A DNA stretch of 64,000 nt, from positions 7,131,618 through 7,195,617 of the forward strand of contig CM046870.1 of NCBI GenBank assembly GCA_025617745.1. Direction: 5' to 3'. Origin of the DNA: Heliocidaris erythrogramma. Its lineage: Eukaryota > Echinodermata > Echinoidea > Camarodonta > Echinometridae. This document shows, one piece after another, positions 9,891 to 19,937 of the stretch; the stretch's first letter is position 1; each line of letters begins with the position of its first letter. The position numbers and the translations under genes were made by a program. The notes beneath the pieces are model-generated. The model searched no databases. It was not told the DNA's origin and saw only the letters and a list, made by a program, of their open reading frames with translations.

Positions 9891-10400
9891 TCCAATAGAA
9901 ACCAGTAGAAACCAGTAGTGACCGTCTACTGATTTTTATTGTGTTTTTAAAGACCAGTAGAGACTATTGGTGAACCAGTAAAAACTGTTAAAAGCCATTA
10001 GAGTCAATTGGTTGAGGAGACAAGTAAAGACCAATAAAAACCAGTTGCATTTAATGGTTTTCAGCAAGTTGGTCAAGTCAAACCAGTACAAACCAGTATA
10101 AAACAGTAAAGTCTAATGGTTCTGAAGACCAGTAAAAACCATTAGAAACCAGTCAACTCTAATGGTTTCAGCAGGGTGTTAAAAAAACACTAAGTCAAAC
10201 CAGTAGAAAACAGTAAAGTCTAATGGTTCTAAAGACCAGTAAATACCATTAGAAACCAGTCAAGACTAATGGTTTAAACAGGGTGTTAAAAACACTTAGT
10301 CAAACCAGTATAAACCACTAGAAACCAGTAAAGTCTAATCGTTCTGTAGACCATTAAATTCCATTAGAAACCAGTCAGGTCTAATGGTTTCAGCAGTATT
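9890..10400. repeat. ACCAGT/AATGGT-rich tandem array, unit about 120 bp
   Basis: GTCAAACCAGTA, AAACCAGTAAAGTCTAATGG, GACCAGTAAA and CATTAGAAACCAGTCA recur in the same order at about 10077, 10195 and 10300. Each unit contains ACCAGT or ACCATT words on both strands, so it can fold on itself. A short echo (GACCAGTGAAAACCAGTA) sits beside the SINE at 43871. The origin is unknown; subterminal repeats of a DNA transposon would fit. Confidence 0.75.
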
Positions 10401-12238
10401 CGGCCATCGTGAACTTGACTTAAATTGAAAATATATACCGTGTACTCGTCAAAGACAAATCATATAAAAACAAAGTACTATCCATTACATCAAGTTCAAC
10501 TTTGACCTTGAATTGACCCCTTCTGACAATGAATGATCTCAGAGATTACTTCTACACACCCAAAACCCCTTCATTTAAACATTAGACATCTATTAACAGT
10601 TTAAAAATCTAACGTATGTACGGTCATATAAACAGGTAACAAATTTGACCTTTATGACCTATAAAACGTGACCTTAAATTGCAAAAAGTGCGTTAAAAAT
10701 GAATTCTACGTCCCTCGAAACCCCTATATATATACACTAGTATGTGATATGTAGTTTAAAAGTTGGATTTCAATATAGCTACCAGGCGCCATTTTGGATT
10801 TATGCAAATTATAAAAATTGCTCCAGGTTGCCATTTGGGCAACAAAGCTGAAATTGTTCTAGGACCACATAAGATTACAAATCAACAAAAAAACTTTAGT
10901 GTCCGCAAATTTTCTAGGTTCATGAAATGTCAAGCCAACTAAAAGGCATGTTGCAACCTGCAATGAGCAGTTCCATGACAGTCAAGGATTTTATCCAGGT
11001 GGGATGGGGAATAATTTTGAATCACCATTCCCCCAGTGAGGATCAGATAGGGTCAAGAAAAAAATTCTGTCGACAATACTCACCAGCCTATAGGTAACTC
11101 CATTAAGATGCTGCTTATAGTTTTTAGCTCCACCACATTTGACATTGCATAACTGTAAGAGAAAATCATTAAGGATCAGGTGTGAGCATACAGAAAAGAA
11201 ATATAAAACCCATTAGAATGACCACAGTTCTACTTACACAATGTATTTCTCTGTATACATTCCAATGAAATTACTTGTAAAATTTTTCAAAATCATTCTC
11301 AAATATGAATGACCAAGGCTTTTTCTTCCGACCTTAGAGGTCTTTAAAAGAACTTGATGATGACATTGTAAACTGGCTCTCAACCAGCATTCCTGTACAC
11401 GTATCACTGATCTTGACAGAAGTTGGCAACCACACGAAAGAAGAAGAGGGCCATCCAACCATGGTAATAAGATGATTTGCACGTGAGGCAGAAAAATAAG
11501 AAAAACAGGATCGTGAAAGTTTGAAAGAAATCGCATATGAAATAAGAAAGTCATGGATGTTTGACAAATGAGATCACTGAAGCCATGCGAATCTCAAATT
11601 GGCAATTTGTCGAAGGTTTTTCAAAGTTCCTAACGTTCTTATTTTATCTGATTTAGATCAAACTTTCATTGATCTGTTTCTTTAATTTTTCTGCTTCTTT
11701 TAAAACCAACTTGATAACAGGCCAGGTGGACTTCCCCTTTAACTTTCTGAGCTCACCATAGAGTATTCTCCCAGAAAAAGGTTACAGCAAAAGCAATAAG
11801 TATGTATATCAATGTAAACTGTCCTTACAGTGTTCCCACAGAAATTTGGTTACCAAATTCCACAATTTTTTATGACTTTCCATGATACATTTTTGCCTTT
11901 TCAAAGATCAGATAAGTACCATTTTGGTATGGGTCGTGGCATCCAAGCAGTGTACGAATAACACGCAGTGATATGTATTAATTCACGTTTGTGATGGAAG
12001 GCTGCCATAGCCACACACAGCTCACACCCACAATCAATTTACATGACTTTGGGAGAATTTTTAAAAATTTCCCACAACTCTCTATGACTTTCAAAAAGAG
12101 TTTATTTTTCCATGACTTCCAGGTTTTTCCATGACCGTGGGAACCGGGTCACCCTGTTGAAAACTTCGGTTCTCAAAAATCATTCCCCTGGCATGCTGAC
12201 AGGCCTGTTCACTCAATCACTATCTGGCCACCTGGTGC
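10401..12238. other. Non-coding stretch with old dispersed repeats
   Basis: It contains GACCTTTATGACC-type phrases, ACCAGGCGCCATTTTGGAT at 10783 (the GGCGCCATTTTG phrase recurs at 50216 and 53265) and a CATGACTTTCC-rich stretch at 11870-12130. No exon or ORF of weight. Confidence 0.5.
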
Positions 12239-12416
12239 TAGTCTGCAAGCACAGACCCTAATATGTCACTTTATCAGAAAATCATTGTCTTGAGAGGAGC
12301 TAATCCAGCTACCAAATGGCCGTGCCTGTGTCAGGAGCAGCTATACTACATGGCCTATTGTAGTCTTACAGCGCAGACTCTCTTTACGACTGACCAGGGT
12401 TTGTGCCTGCAAACTA
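12239..12416 (+). mobile_element. MITE family A, copy 2, with 9-bp target duplication
   Basis: The ends TAGTCTGCAAGCACAGACCC and (complement of the right end) TAGTTTGCAGGCACAAACCC form an imperfect inverted repeat. ACCTGGTGC flanks both sides exactly (12230-12238 and 12417-12425), a 9-bp target duplication. That length is compatible with MuDR-like or Merlin-like superfamilies. The body matches copy 1 at 877-1050. Confidence 0.85.
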
Positions 12417-13075
12417 ACCTGGTGCTCTGATATGCTCTGGTGACAATTGCTCTGGTCTTTATTTCAAGGGCAGGTCCAAGCTATTTAACCTATGACATAA
12501 GGGACAAATCAGAGGCTTTAAACCTTTCTAATTTCAAAATGGAATACACAAATTTAAATCTTTTTTTAATGTTTGAATAGCTACTTGGGACCTCTAAAAT
12601 AAATGACACAAAAATTTTAACATATGCCCATTTAACGAGGTTAAATGCTAATTAGTATGTGTTGTGATGTGGGGGACCAGAAAAAGTTTATTTTTTAACC
12701 ACAATGGACATTATTACAAATCACCAGAATCATTAATACAAAGAATTTTTTTTCTTGTCAATACATTAATCCCACAACTATTCAGACATTAGAAACCATG
12801 AAGAAAAAAATATGCCACATGTTACTGTTGCGTAACATATACAAATCTGATGATCTGCGTGTGACGTATGGGACAAGTTCGAAAAGTGAAAACCCCAATA
12901 CACTTTATACACCGGCTGCCCATGTACAAAGTCTATTGGAATTATCATTTTTTAATCCTATTGGCGTAATCTACAACGTCAAATGATAATTATAAGAAAA
13001 TTATAATATTGAAGGTTTAGCTTTAAAATGAGGTATAACGGGGAGAATAACTTGGACCTGCCTTCATCAAAGATA

Positions 13076-13330
13076 TAGGGTTAAAGTTAGGTTTGCAATC
13101 GAGCTTTAGGTTAGGTTTAACATTAGGTTTAGGGTTAATGCTAGACAGAAATAACCGTCGGTTATGGGGAATCATTTATTAAAATTGACATTTGCCAACC
13201 TTCCCCATATGTACAGAGATTGGTGGAGCCAGTAATCAACAATACAGAGAGACTGAAGAATTTGGTCTACATGTAGGTTAGGGTAAGGTATAGTGTTGGG
13301 TCCAGGGTTGAAGTTTAGAATTTGGTTAGC
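13076..13330 (+). repeat. Telomere-like TTAGG/TTTAGG phrases
   Basis: GGGTTAAAGTTAGG, TTTAGGTTAGG and TTAGGTTTAGGGTTA occur within 70 bp, with GGTTAGGGTAAGG further on at 13276. The repeat is irregular, so it is a transposon-borne or ancient relic and not a true telomere array. Confidence 0.5.
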
Positions 13331-13407
13331 GTACGAAATTATCGTGGGGCAATTGTCCCCGCCCCCGGAGCATGTGTCGTACGGCAAGGGGTCCTAAAGC
13401 TACGCAC

Positions 13408-13812
13408 CCCGCCAATACCGAAGTGATGACGTCACAAAAAGCTATTTTTTCATTTTGACATTTTTTATACCATATCTCAAAGGAACATGGTGAAAAACAT
13501 CCAGAGCGCAAATTTTATGGCAATTGGCTCATTGGGCCCCGAGATATGGCCGCATGAATACCTCCTTAGCCCCATTGAAGTCAGTGTTAAATTGGCCTGG
13601 TTCTAAACTGTTAAGAACCAGGCCAATTTACACTGACTTCAATGGGGCTAATTAGATATTCATATAGCCATACCTTGGGCCACCATGAACTGATTCATGT
13701 CAAATTTGATGTGTGAACGTTTTCCATCATGCTCTACCTAAATATGGTCATAAAAATACTGAAATACAAAAATCAAAATTTGATGACGTCACACTTCGGT
13801 ACTCTATAGGCG
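13408..13812. mobile_element. Long foldback element with TACCGAAGTG ends
   Basis: The left end ATACCGAAGTGATGACGTCA and the complement of the right end (GAGTACCGAAGTGTGACGTC) form inverted termini. The arms match across most of about 400 bp, and the centre is a near-perfect hairpin at 13568-13649. The element at 31009-31244 shares the same termini, so both belong to one family. Confidence 0.8.
13568..13649. repeat. Near-perfect 36-bp hairpin with 9-nt loop
   Basis: AGCCCCATTGAAGTCAGTG runs into GGCCTGGTTCT, then AAACTGTTA, then the exact reverse complement except for one extra T in the left arm. It is the core of the foldback at 13408-13812. Confidence 0.92.
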
Positions 13813-14604
13813 CAATGCGACGTGTTCAATGCGCCAAATTTCTGCTATGACTAATTAAGCAACGAGAATATCATTTACCTTTGCCAAAAAGAATGATTAA
13901 TTTCCCTTTATGTCATAATTATTATCACTATTTAGAAATCGGGGTGAAATTTACATCAGTCAGCTTTAAAATAAAAATTTGCATTCATATATTACGTGTG
14001 CGTACCTTTAGGACCCTTTCCATCTTGCCAAAGAAAATTTGACACGGGAATGTTACTGACATTCGTTCGGCGTAATTTTCTCAGCGATTGAACTTCAGAA
14101 TAATTATGTAGAACCATGATTTTAAAAGAAATTTACACATTATCCATAAAGATATACCCCTGAATAAAATGACTTTTTAGCATGTTTAGCAGCTGGAAAC
14201 AAAATATGTACATGTAGCTTTAGGTCCCCCCATCATATATGTACCACGTAAAAGCTGCCTTATCTGAAGATAAGCTTATACTTCACAATAGCTTTTACAA
14301 GTGAATAGGCTTCCATAGGTTTTGTGTGTATTAGCGGGCCATGATCCATTCTAATGTTAGATCATTCATACATGACAGGAAAATAATTTCTTTAAATTTC
14401 ACTTCCAACTCTGAAAACTAAAATTTATAGCAGAGTAAGAGTTGGAGAGTCCCTGAATCAGGTAATCTAGCAAAATCAAGAAAATTAAATCTTGCATAGA
14501 GCAATTTTGTTGTCTGTTTTTTACTATACTGCAACAGTAAATATTTGACACAGTCCCACATAGGCAAGGGCCTATGAATAACTGTTACATGTATAAGTAA
14601 GACA

Positions 14605-15085
14605 AGTACTAACACTAGTAGTAACAGTATAGCTTTACGAGCACCGTGTCCTATCAATCTGGTATTGGCCCACGGGGCTGTACAGGGGATGCATATAATG
14701 GTGGAGAAGGATATCACCAAACACATCGAGATCTAAATATCACCCCTTCTCAGGTTTTTCTTACCTTGCACGTGTAACTTGTATATACGGACTACATGTG
14801 CAAGATAAGAAAAACCTGATCACACACCTGATTTTTTAATGTTTTTTTTTCCTTTTTTATTCATTCGATTTTTGCAATTTTAGTAGAGCCTGGAAGGTAA
14901 CCCCTTTAGCAAACTCCGAGGGTGGTTTGCATGTGGGAATGGGTGATATTTAGATCTAGATTTTTTGTGATATCCTTCTCCACACACCATAATTATGCAT
15001 CCCCTGTATAGCTCCGTGGACCAGTACCAGATAGCCATGGAGCTTGTACAGCTACTATCAGTTAGTAGTACTAACCGTACACGGT
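14605..15085. mobile_element. Foldback element with about 230-bp arms
   Basis: CCTATCAATCTGGTATTGG, GGGGATGCATATAATGG and GAGAAGGATATCACCA on the left recur in reverse complement on the right (ATATCCTTCTCCACACACC, ATTATGCATCCCCTGTA, GACCAGTACCAGATAG). A second inverted pair, CAGGTTTTTCTTACCTTGCA and its complement, lies at 14752-14810. Arms differ by many point changes, so the element is old. Confidence 0.75.
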
Positions 15086-15129
15086 AAAGACCTATGTACA
15101 TGGCCTCCTTTCTCTTCCATTCAAGGGCA

Positions 15130-15260
15130 TCTCTTCTTAACCATTCTAGCTCCTTTCCTCCTTTAGCTGACCCATCTTTGCCTTCGGTGCTCTTTTTACG
15201 ACTTCGATCTCTTCAAACACCTCGTTCTTTCTCTCCACCCTAGGCCCTCTCATGACTCTT
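15130..15260 (-). pseudogene. Lysine/arginine-rich coding-like fragment
   Basis: The minus strand reads RDRSRKKSTEGKDGSAKGGK and then ELEWLRRDALEWKRKEA, preceded by an in-frame stop. The RDRSRKK run recalls RS/RD-rich nuclear proteins. It lies in the same orientation as a similar fragment at 15963-16166. No family assignment is possible from this length, and it may be chance. Confidence 0.2.
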
Positions 15261-15439
15261 CTTCTTCATGACTAGACTGTGACAGTGTGAGTGTGAGTGC
15301 ATATGCCGCCGGGGTCCATCGTGATCACTAGATACTTGTATATCTCGTGCATGCTGAAGCTAGCTGTAATGCTACGATTGTTATCCCGATCTCGATCTCT
15401 GATATGGTTGATATCTCAACCTCTTATATTTTTTTGCTA

Positions 15440-15962
15440 GTTTAGTTTTAGTTTATTTATTTGTCTTTATTCCAAGAATATATAAGTAAAAAGGTAACAG
15501 TAACATTTTCTTCCAAGTAACACTTTTCTTCAACAATAGTATCAAAGGCAACAGTTACACTTAGGCTCTTAGTATAACAAACTAATTATAATGAGTACAT
15601 GTACATGTGTAATATTAAGAAAGGGCATCAACATTTCGAGAAAGACAAACGGGGAGACCTTAATGAAGCACAGCTTGTAAGATAAGGTCCCTCAGGAATA
15701 AAGAAATATTTTGAAAAAACATGTTAACAACAAATGCACAATATTAAATGAAAAAAAAAGATAAAAAGGATGACTATGTACAATGGGGGTAAGGGGGATA
15801 TATTTACATCACAAGACGAGGATAAGAGTAAAAAAAGGGGGGAACAGAGAAAGGAAAATATGTAGAGGAGGAGATTGAGAGAGAAGGAGAAAGAGATGAA
15901 AGAAGAGGAATACATGATAAAGATATAACAAAGGGTTACGTGAGACGACAAAACACATAGTA
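15440..15962. other. AT-rich spacer without recognised features
   Basis: Low-complexity T-rich, then A/G-rich sequence with GAGAGAAGG runs on the plus strand at 15830-15905. No feature can be supported. Confidence 0.5.
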
Positions 15963-16166
15963 TTACGATCTCCATCTTGATCCTTTCCTCTGTTCCTTTC
16001 ATATCTCGATTCCTTCGAAGCTCTTGATTCCTGACCGGATCGATCTCCATATAACCCTTTCCCCTTATCATAGCTCTTATTTGGACCATCATCTTTACCA
16101 CGCCCCTTTTCTAGACCTCTTGGTCATTCCATCTTCGGTCTCAACCTCTATCCCACCTGTCACTCT
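15963..16166 (-). pseudogene. Degenerate RD/RS-rich exon-like fragment
   Basis: On the minus strand a pyrimidine tract ending CACTCACCAG forms a good acceptor at 16167-16170. The following sequence reads SDRWDRG, stop, DRRWNDQ and then, one frame over, GKGLYGDRSGQESRASKESR and YERNRGKDQDGDR. Alternating D/E and R/K residues with Ser and Tyr are typical of RNA-processing proteins with RS or RD regions. Two stops and a frameshift point to a pseudogene. A GTAATA donor-like site follows at its end. The host gene is unidentified. Confidence 0.3.
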
Positions 16167-16179
16167 CTGGTGAGTGGAG

Positions 16180-16760
16180 TTAGAAAAACTTTGATAGAAG
16201 AAATCACACCAATAATTACAAAGAAATTTGCAGACAATCTGCGCGAATATATTGACTTTGAAATGCAGGCGAGAGATACTCGCATTTATAACTGCTTTAG
16301 AAACAAAGATGCAATCGTTGTTAGATCAGCACGATGAGTCAGAACAAAACCTTGATATTCATCAAAATTAAAGAGGACGTGAATGAAAATACGAACGAAA
16401 CTATTATTCAAACATGTGCTGAAAAGTTAGACATTGCATTAGACGCGAGAGAAATTGACAGAAGCTATAGACTGGGTCAGAGAAAAGAGAAGAGAGAAAT
16501 AGGTGTGATAGTAACGTTCACAAACTACCATGTACGAGACAAATTCAACAAAAATAGGAGAAAATTACGACATTGGCAGGATGAGGCAATTTACATGTAT
16601 GTCCATGAAAGCCTGACAAGAAGACAGAGCTTTTCTGGAAAGTGAAAACGAAGTACAGGGATAATGTGGAGGCATTACGGACCCAAGATAGCCGCATCCT
16701 CGCCATAGTCGATGCCCCATCTCCAACACCTTCCGTCAAAGACTGACGGGAGGCCAGAGC
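16180..16760 (+). pseudogene. LINE ORF1-like protein (coiled coil, RRM-like, C-terminal domain)
   Basis: The longest frame is 16334-16645 (103 codons). Around it, other frames supply QSLLDQHDESEQ upstream (a coiled-coil end) and TELFWKVKTKYRDNVEALRT downstream. The core carries AREIDRSYRLGQRKEKREIG and VIVTFTNYHVRDKF, the phrase pattern (DI.RSHRLG...IIVKF) of LINE ORF1 RNA-binding domains, then EAIYMYVHESLTRRQ, the start of the C-terminal domain. ORF1 coats LINE RNA in the cytoplasm. At least two frameshifts make this copy inactive. The matching ORF2 is not directly downstream, where a MITE-rich block begins. Confidence 0.65.
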
Positions 16761-16826
16761 TTAGCCAGAAAAGGCTTTTTACTTGCACCCTGTATATAAT
16801 CTTGCACTATGCACCCGACCTCGGTA

Positions 16827-16940
16827 ACACACATACACACACACATTAAACCGTCTGCAAGAATCTTCAAACCTGAAGGAGGCAGATGTATCCCGAAGAA
16901 GAAGAAGATATCAAAACACACACACACACACACACAAAAT
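16827..16940 (+). repeat. (CA)n microsatellite tracts
   Basis: ACACATACACACACACA at about 16828-16846 and a longer ACACACACAC run at 16917-16936 lie on either side of a GAAGAAGAAG stretch. Confidence 0.85.
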
Positions 16941-17192
16941 CACCATTACAACGGAAGGCGACCTGCACAAGCTGAGCAAATCTTGAATTATTCGTCTTTC
17001 ATCCATCATCTTACAAGAATGAACTAAGCGATCGTCTTAACGCTAATCTGGCGTGGATGGATCCACTCTATTGTTCAATCTTGCCCCTCCTCTTTTGTTA
17101 GGTGAGAGTTTTTTTTATTGGCCCGAAGTTCTCGCCTTTGTAATGATATGCCAACTATTTTGGAGCTGCTACAATGTACGTGTATACACGTA

Positions 17193-17610
17193 CCCCCTGT
17201 TCAGACGCTATTCAGTTTATACCGAAACTCGATAAAGAAACGACGTATAAAGAATCATCGTATAGCTAACGGGTCGTTCAGACGCATATTGCGACCGTCG
17301 TGAAAAAAGGTGGTATAGATGCGCAGTTTCCCACTGCGCGTGTTGTTATGATCACGAGGTATCCGCGGAAGAGGGGGAAAAGGTCACCTTTCACGCGCGC
17401 TCCCGTTAAGCCCCGCCCAGTTATACCGTTCTATGGTCGCCATACGTTCAGACGGACACGGAACAGTGATTCTTTATTAAGTTCTAGTTCGAAAGGATGC
17501 TCCGACCCTCGTTTCGCTATACGTCGTTTCGTTAGTCAGCGTTCAGACGCAAAATTTCATCGTATAGCTATACCGTTTTGGTATAGATTTTTAGCGTCTG
17601 AACACCCTGG
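17193..17610. mobile_element. MITE with TTCAGACGC termini and TA target duplication
   Basis: The left end CCCCCTGTTCAGACGCTA pairs with the complement of the right end, CCAGGGTGTTCAGACGCTA. TA flanks both sides (17191-17192 and 17611-17612). GTTCAGACG recurs several times inside, with ATACCG/CGGTAT and TATAGC words on both strands. The 176-codon frame at 17300-17830 runs across this element and beyond its end and has no protein-like composition, so it is not a gene. Confidence 0.8.
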
Positions 17611-17832
17611 TAATCTCCTTCTTGACAGGTCCTATGTGAACAGCTGGTCTGTGGTTCACGTATCATTAGGGACTTTTAGAAGCAGTGGACTAGTACTTCG
17701 TCCCAGTCGACTAATTCGCGCATGTCAACGTCGTCGACTGCCCATGTTGACTACAGTTCTGATCATTTTAGATTTCACTCGACGTGTACGTACCGTCGAC
17801 GTCAACCGGAAGTACACACTCAACGGATGAGC

Positions 17833-18245
17833 ATAATACACTTTATACAACACCTGAGTAGATCCTTGTAATTTGATTGGAGAATAATAGGTCACATGTT
17901 ATTAAATATTTGTTCCATTCCATGGTTTAGCGCAAGCTAGCGTGCATTTTTGTTCCATACGATTTTTTCCATTCAACGCCTCGACCTTTTCAGTGTAATG
18001 CGCGGCTGCGATACAGCGCACGTAATGATACTACCGGACTTTGCCCATAGATCTATGTGTTATTTTACGCTCGCGAGCGACCGTAAAAGAAGCATCCATT
18101 ATGCTTCTTGGAAAAGAAGCATAATGGATGACTGGACAATTGTAAGTACATATATTTATTTTATTGTACAAATAACAAGGATAATATATATAACAATAAT
18201 AATACAACGCACTTATATAGGATCTACTCAGATGTTGTATAAAAC
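17833..18245. mobile_element. Inverted-repeat segment TTTATACAAC / GTTGTATAAA
   Basis: TTTATACAACACCTGAGTAG at 17833 is mirrored by CTACTCAGATGTTGTATAAA ending near 18243. Inside, AAGAAGCATCCATTATGC and GCATAATGGATG (18086-18129) form a shorter hairpin. It abuts the next palindrome. Confidence 0.65.
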
Positions 18246-18409
18246 AAATAATGATTTTTTTTCATTCGTGCAATGGAAAGAATATTTTCATTCGTTGAAA
18301 GATGGAATCTGTTCCATTCAATTCGACTTCGCCTCATTAAATGGAACATTCCATCTTTCAACTCATGAAAATATTCTTTCCATTGCACTCATAAACATTC
18401 ATTATTTGT
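18245..18409. mobile_element. 165-bp palindromic element
   Basis: Left arm CAAATAATG, GTGCAATGGAAAGAATATTT and GTTGAAAGATGGAAT are all mirrored in order on the right arm (ATTCCATCTTTCAAC, AAATATTCTTTCCATTGCAC, CATTATTTG). About 70 bp per arm with few mismatches. No coding capacity. Confidence 0.85.
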
Positions 18410-18412
18410 ATA

Positions 18413-18644
18413 ATGAACACGATGACAAAGAGAGCGGACAATTTATGCAGCTCCTCATTCTACCCTCCACAATAGCTCTAGTAGACAAAAGGACATCCCT
18501 TCACTGCTATTATGTGACACCTGTTCTACATATTTTTACAGGATAGCAATGAATGGATGTTCTTTTGTTAACCAGTGCAATTGTGAAGGATACAATGAGG
18601 AGCTGCATAAATTGTCCGCTTCTTTGTTCGTCATGTTCATAGTG
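18413..18644. mobile_element. Palindromic MITE family B, copy 1
   Basis: AGCGGACAATTTATGCAGCT on the left is mirrored by AGCTGCATAAATTGTCCGCT on the right, with ACAAAAGGACATCC / GGATGTTCTTTTGT nearer the centre and ACACCTGTTCTACATATT at the loop. The same structure occurs at 31645-31866 and 62812-63047. Confidence 0.9.
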
Positions 18645-19189
18645 ATAGTTGAGCTGTTCTGATGACGTCATTTCGGAGCACCGCAAAAACGAAGTGAACA
18701 CGTTCTCGATTTTGCAAGTCAGGGAGGAGGACAGGGAGAGGGCGAGTGGCGCATGCGCAGTGGCGTAGAATGATGTCCTTGCATACCAGTCGACTAAGTG
18801 GACGTGCAATTCTAAAAGTCCCTATTAAGCCCGAGTAAGAATACAGTGGACCTATTCATCGAGTAACCATGGTACGCGAATCCCGGCCAGCGCACATTAC
18901 ATCATAACGGCAATTAGGATTTCTCTGATCCTTTATCGCTCTGCTGACAGCTCTCGTCGAACAGGTCAGTGCTTCGAAAGACGATCAGTGATTGAAAATA
19001 CCGGACTAGTCTCCTGTTCACGCTAACACTCATCATGCACTGCTTAGTGAATTTAATTATTTGCAGATACAATGACATGGCCTACCATCAGTTGATCTTC
19101 TTCCTTTTTCCTCACCGGCTTTTTAGTAAATTGAAAGACTAGAACTGACTGTATTTTTTTTCTTCTAAATTGTAATTTGAATTGTTTAC

Positions 19190-19865
19190 GTATGGCCTTT
19201 AGCGCCTTCAAATACCCATGTGCCTGTTGTATGAAAACTGTAAAGAATAATAAAAAAGGACTGAAGTGTACTAAATGTAACCAATGGTTTTAATCATTTG
19301 TGCTGGTATTCCATCCCAAATCTATGATGATCCGTCAGAGGATTTCTTTGGTTGGCAATGCAATATTTGTATTCTTAAGGAATTATCATTCTATGAATTG
19401 GAACTTTTCTTAAACTCAGAGTCAAATAATGTCAATGTTAAAGCAAATAACACAAGACTGGATACCTCTTGTGGTTTATACTACGATGAATTGCAAGGTA
19501 ATGGTCTTAAGATTGCTCAAGTAAATGTCAATAGTCTTCTAAAAGATATAGAAGAAGTGAGGGCATTTGTAAAATCAAATATTATTCAGGTGTTTGCTGT
19601 AAATGAAACCAAAACAGATGCATCTATTTATGATGATGAAGTCATGATTGACAATTTTAACTTGTTTCGCAAAGTCAGAGGCCGACAAGGAGGCAGAGTC
19701 GCCATATATCTTCACAAATCTCAACATTTTGAGAAAATATCCCATGAAACCTTAGATAATTTGGAAGCAATAATAATAAAGGTCTCTCTTAAGCTTGCAA
19801 AACCCTCGTTATTTCAACTTGGTATATACCGCCCTCTTCAGATGTTGGAATTAATACGAACGTAA
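19190..19865 (+). pseudogene. LINE ORF2 start: PHD-like finger and endonuclease N-terminal half
   Basis: From 19190 the sequence reads YPCACCMKTVKNN, GLKCTKCNQWF, then, after a one-base shift at about 19290, ICAGIPSQIYDD and WQCNICILKEL. The cysteine spacing with a following W-x-C-x2-C is that of the PHD finger found at the start of some CR1/L2-like ORF2 proteins, although the metal-binding His is lost at the shift. Next come GLKIAQVNVNSLLKDIEEVR and VFAVNETKTDASI, the first catalytic motifs (N and E) of an APE-type endonuclease, and RGRQGGRVAIYLHKS. The frame ends at 19865 where a SINE fragment is inserted. Confidence 0.72.
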
Positions 19866-19867
19866 CT

Positions 19868-19925
19868 GGGCTTTGTGGCGTGCGCCTGTAATCCAGCTAC
19901 CAGTGGAAGTTAAGTTATTCTTAGC
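19868..19925 (+). mobile_element. Truncated SINE inserted in the LINE endonuclease
   Basis: GTGGCGTGCGCCTGTAATCC, AGCTACCAGTGGAAGTTA matches the head of the SINE at 43907. It stops after about 55 bp. The endonuclease coding frame resumes about 15 bp later, so the SINE is younger than the LINE. Confidence 0.75.
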
Positions 19926-19937
19926 TTTATCGACATA

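Larger units (their letters stand above)
17667..18824. mobile_element. Outer inverted-repeat element TAGGGACTTTTAGAA with nested elements
   Basis: TAGGGACTTTTAGAA at 17667 is mirrored by TTCTAAAAGTCCCTA ending at 18824, and just inside CCCAGTCGACTAA is mirrored by CCAGTCGACTAAG-type sequence in partly scrambled order. The interior holds three further palindromic elements (17833-18245, 18245-18409, 18413-18644). Either a MITE received repeated insertions or all are parts of one composite. Confidence 0.6.

Noticed and set aside
17300..17830. 176-codon plus ORF rich in Arg and Ser
   Set aside because: It begins inside a MITE and extends across its right terminus into another element. Composition reflects CG-rich palindromes.
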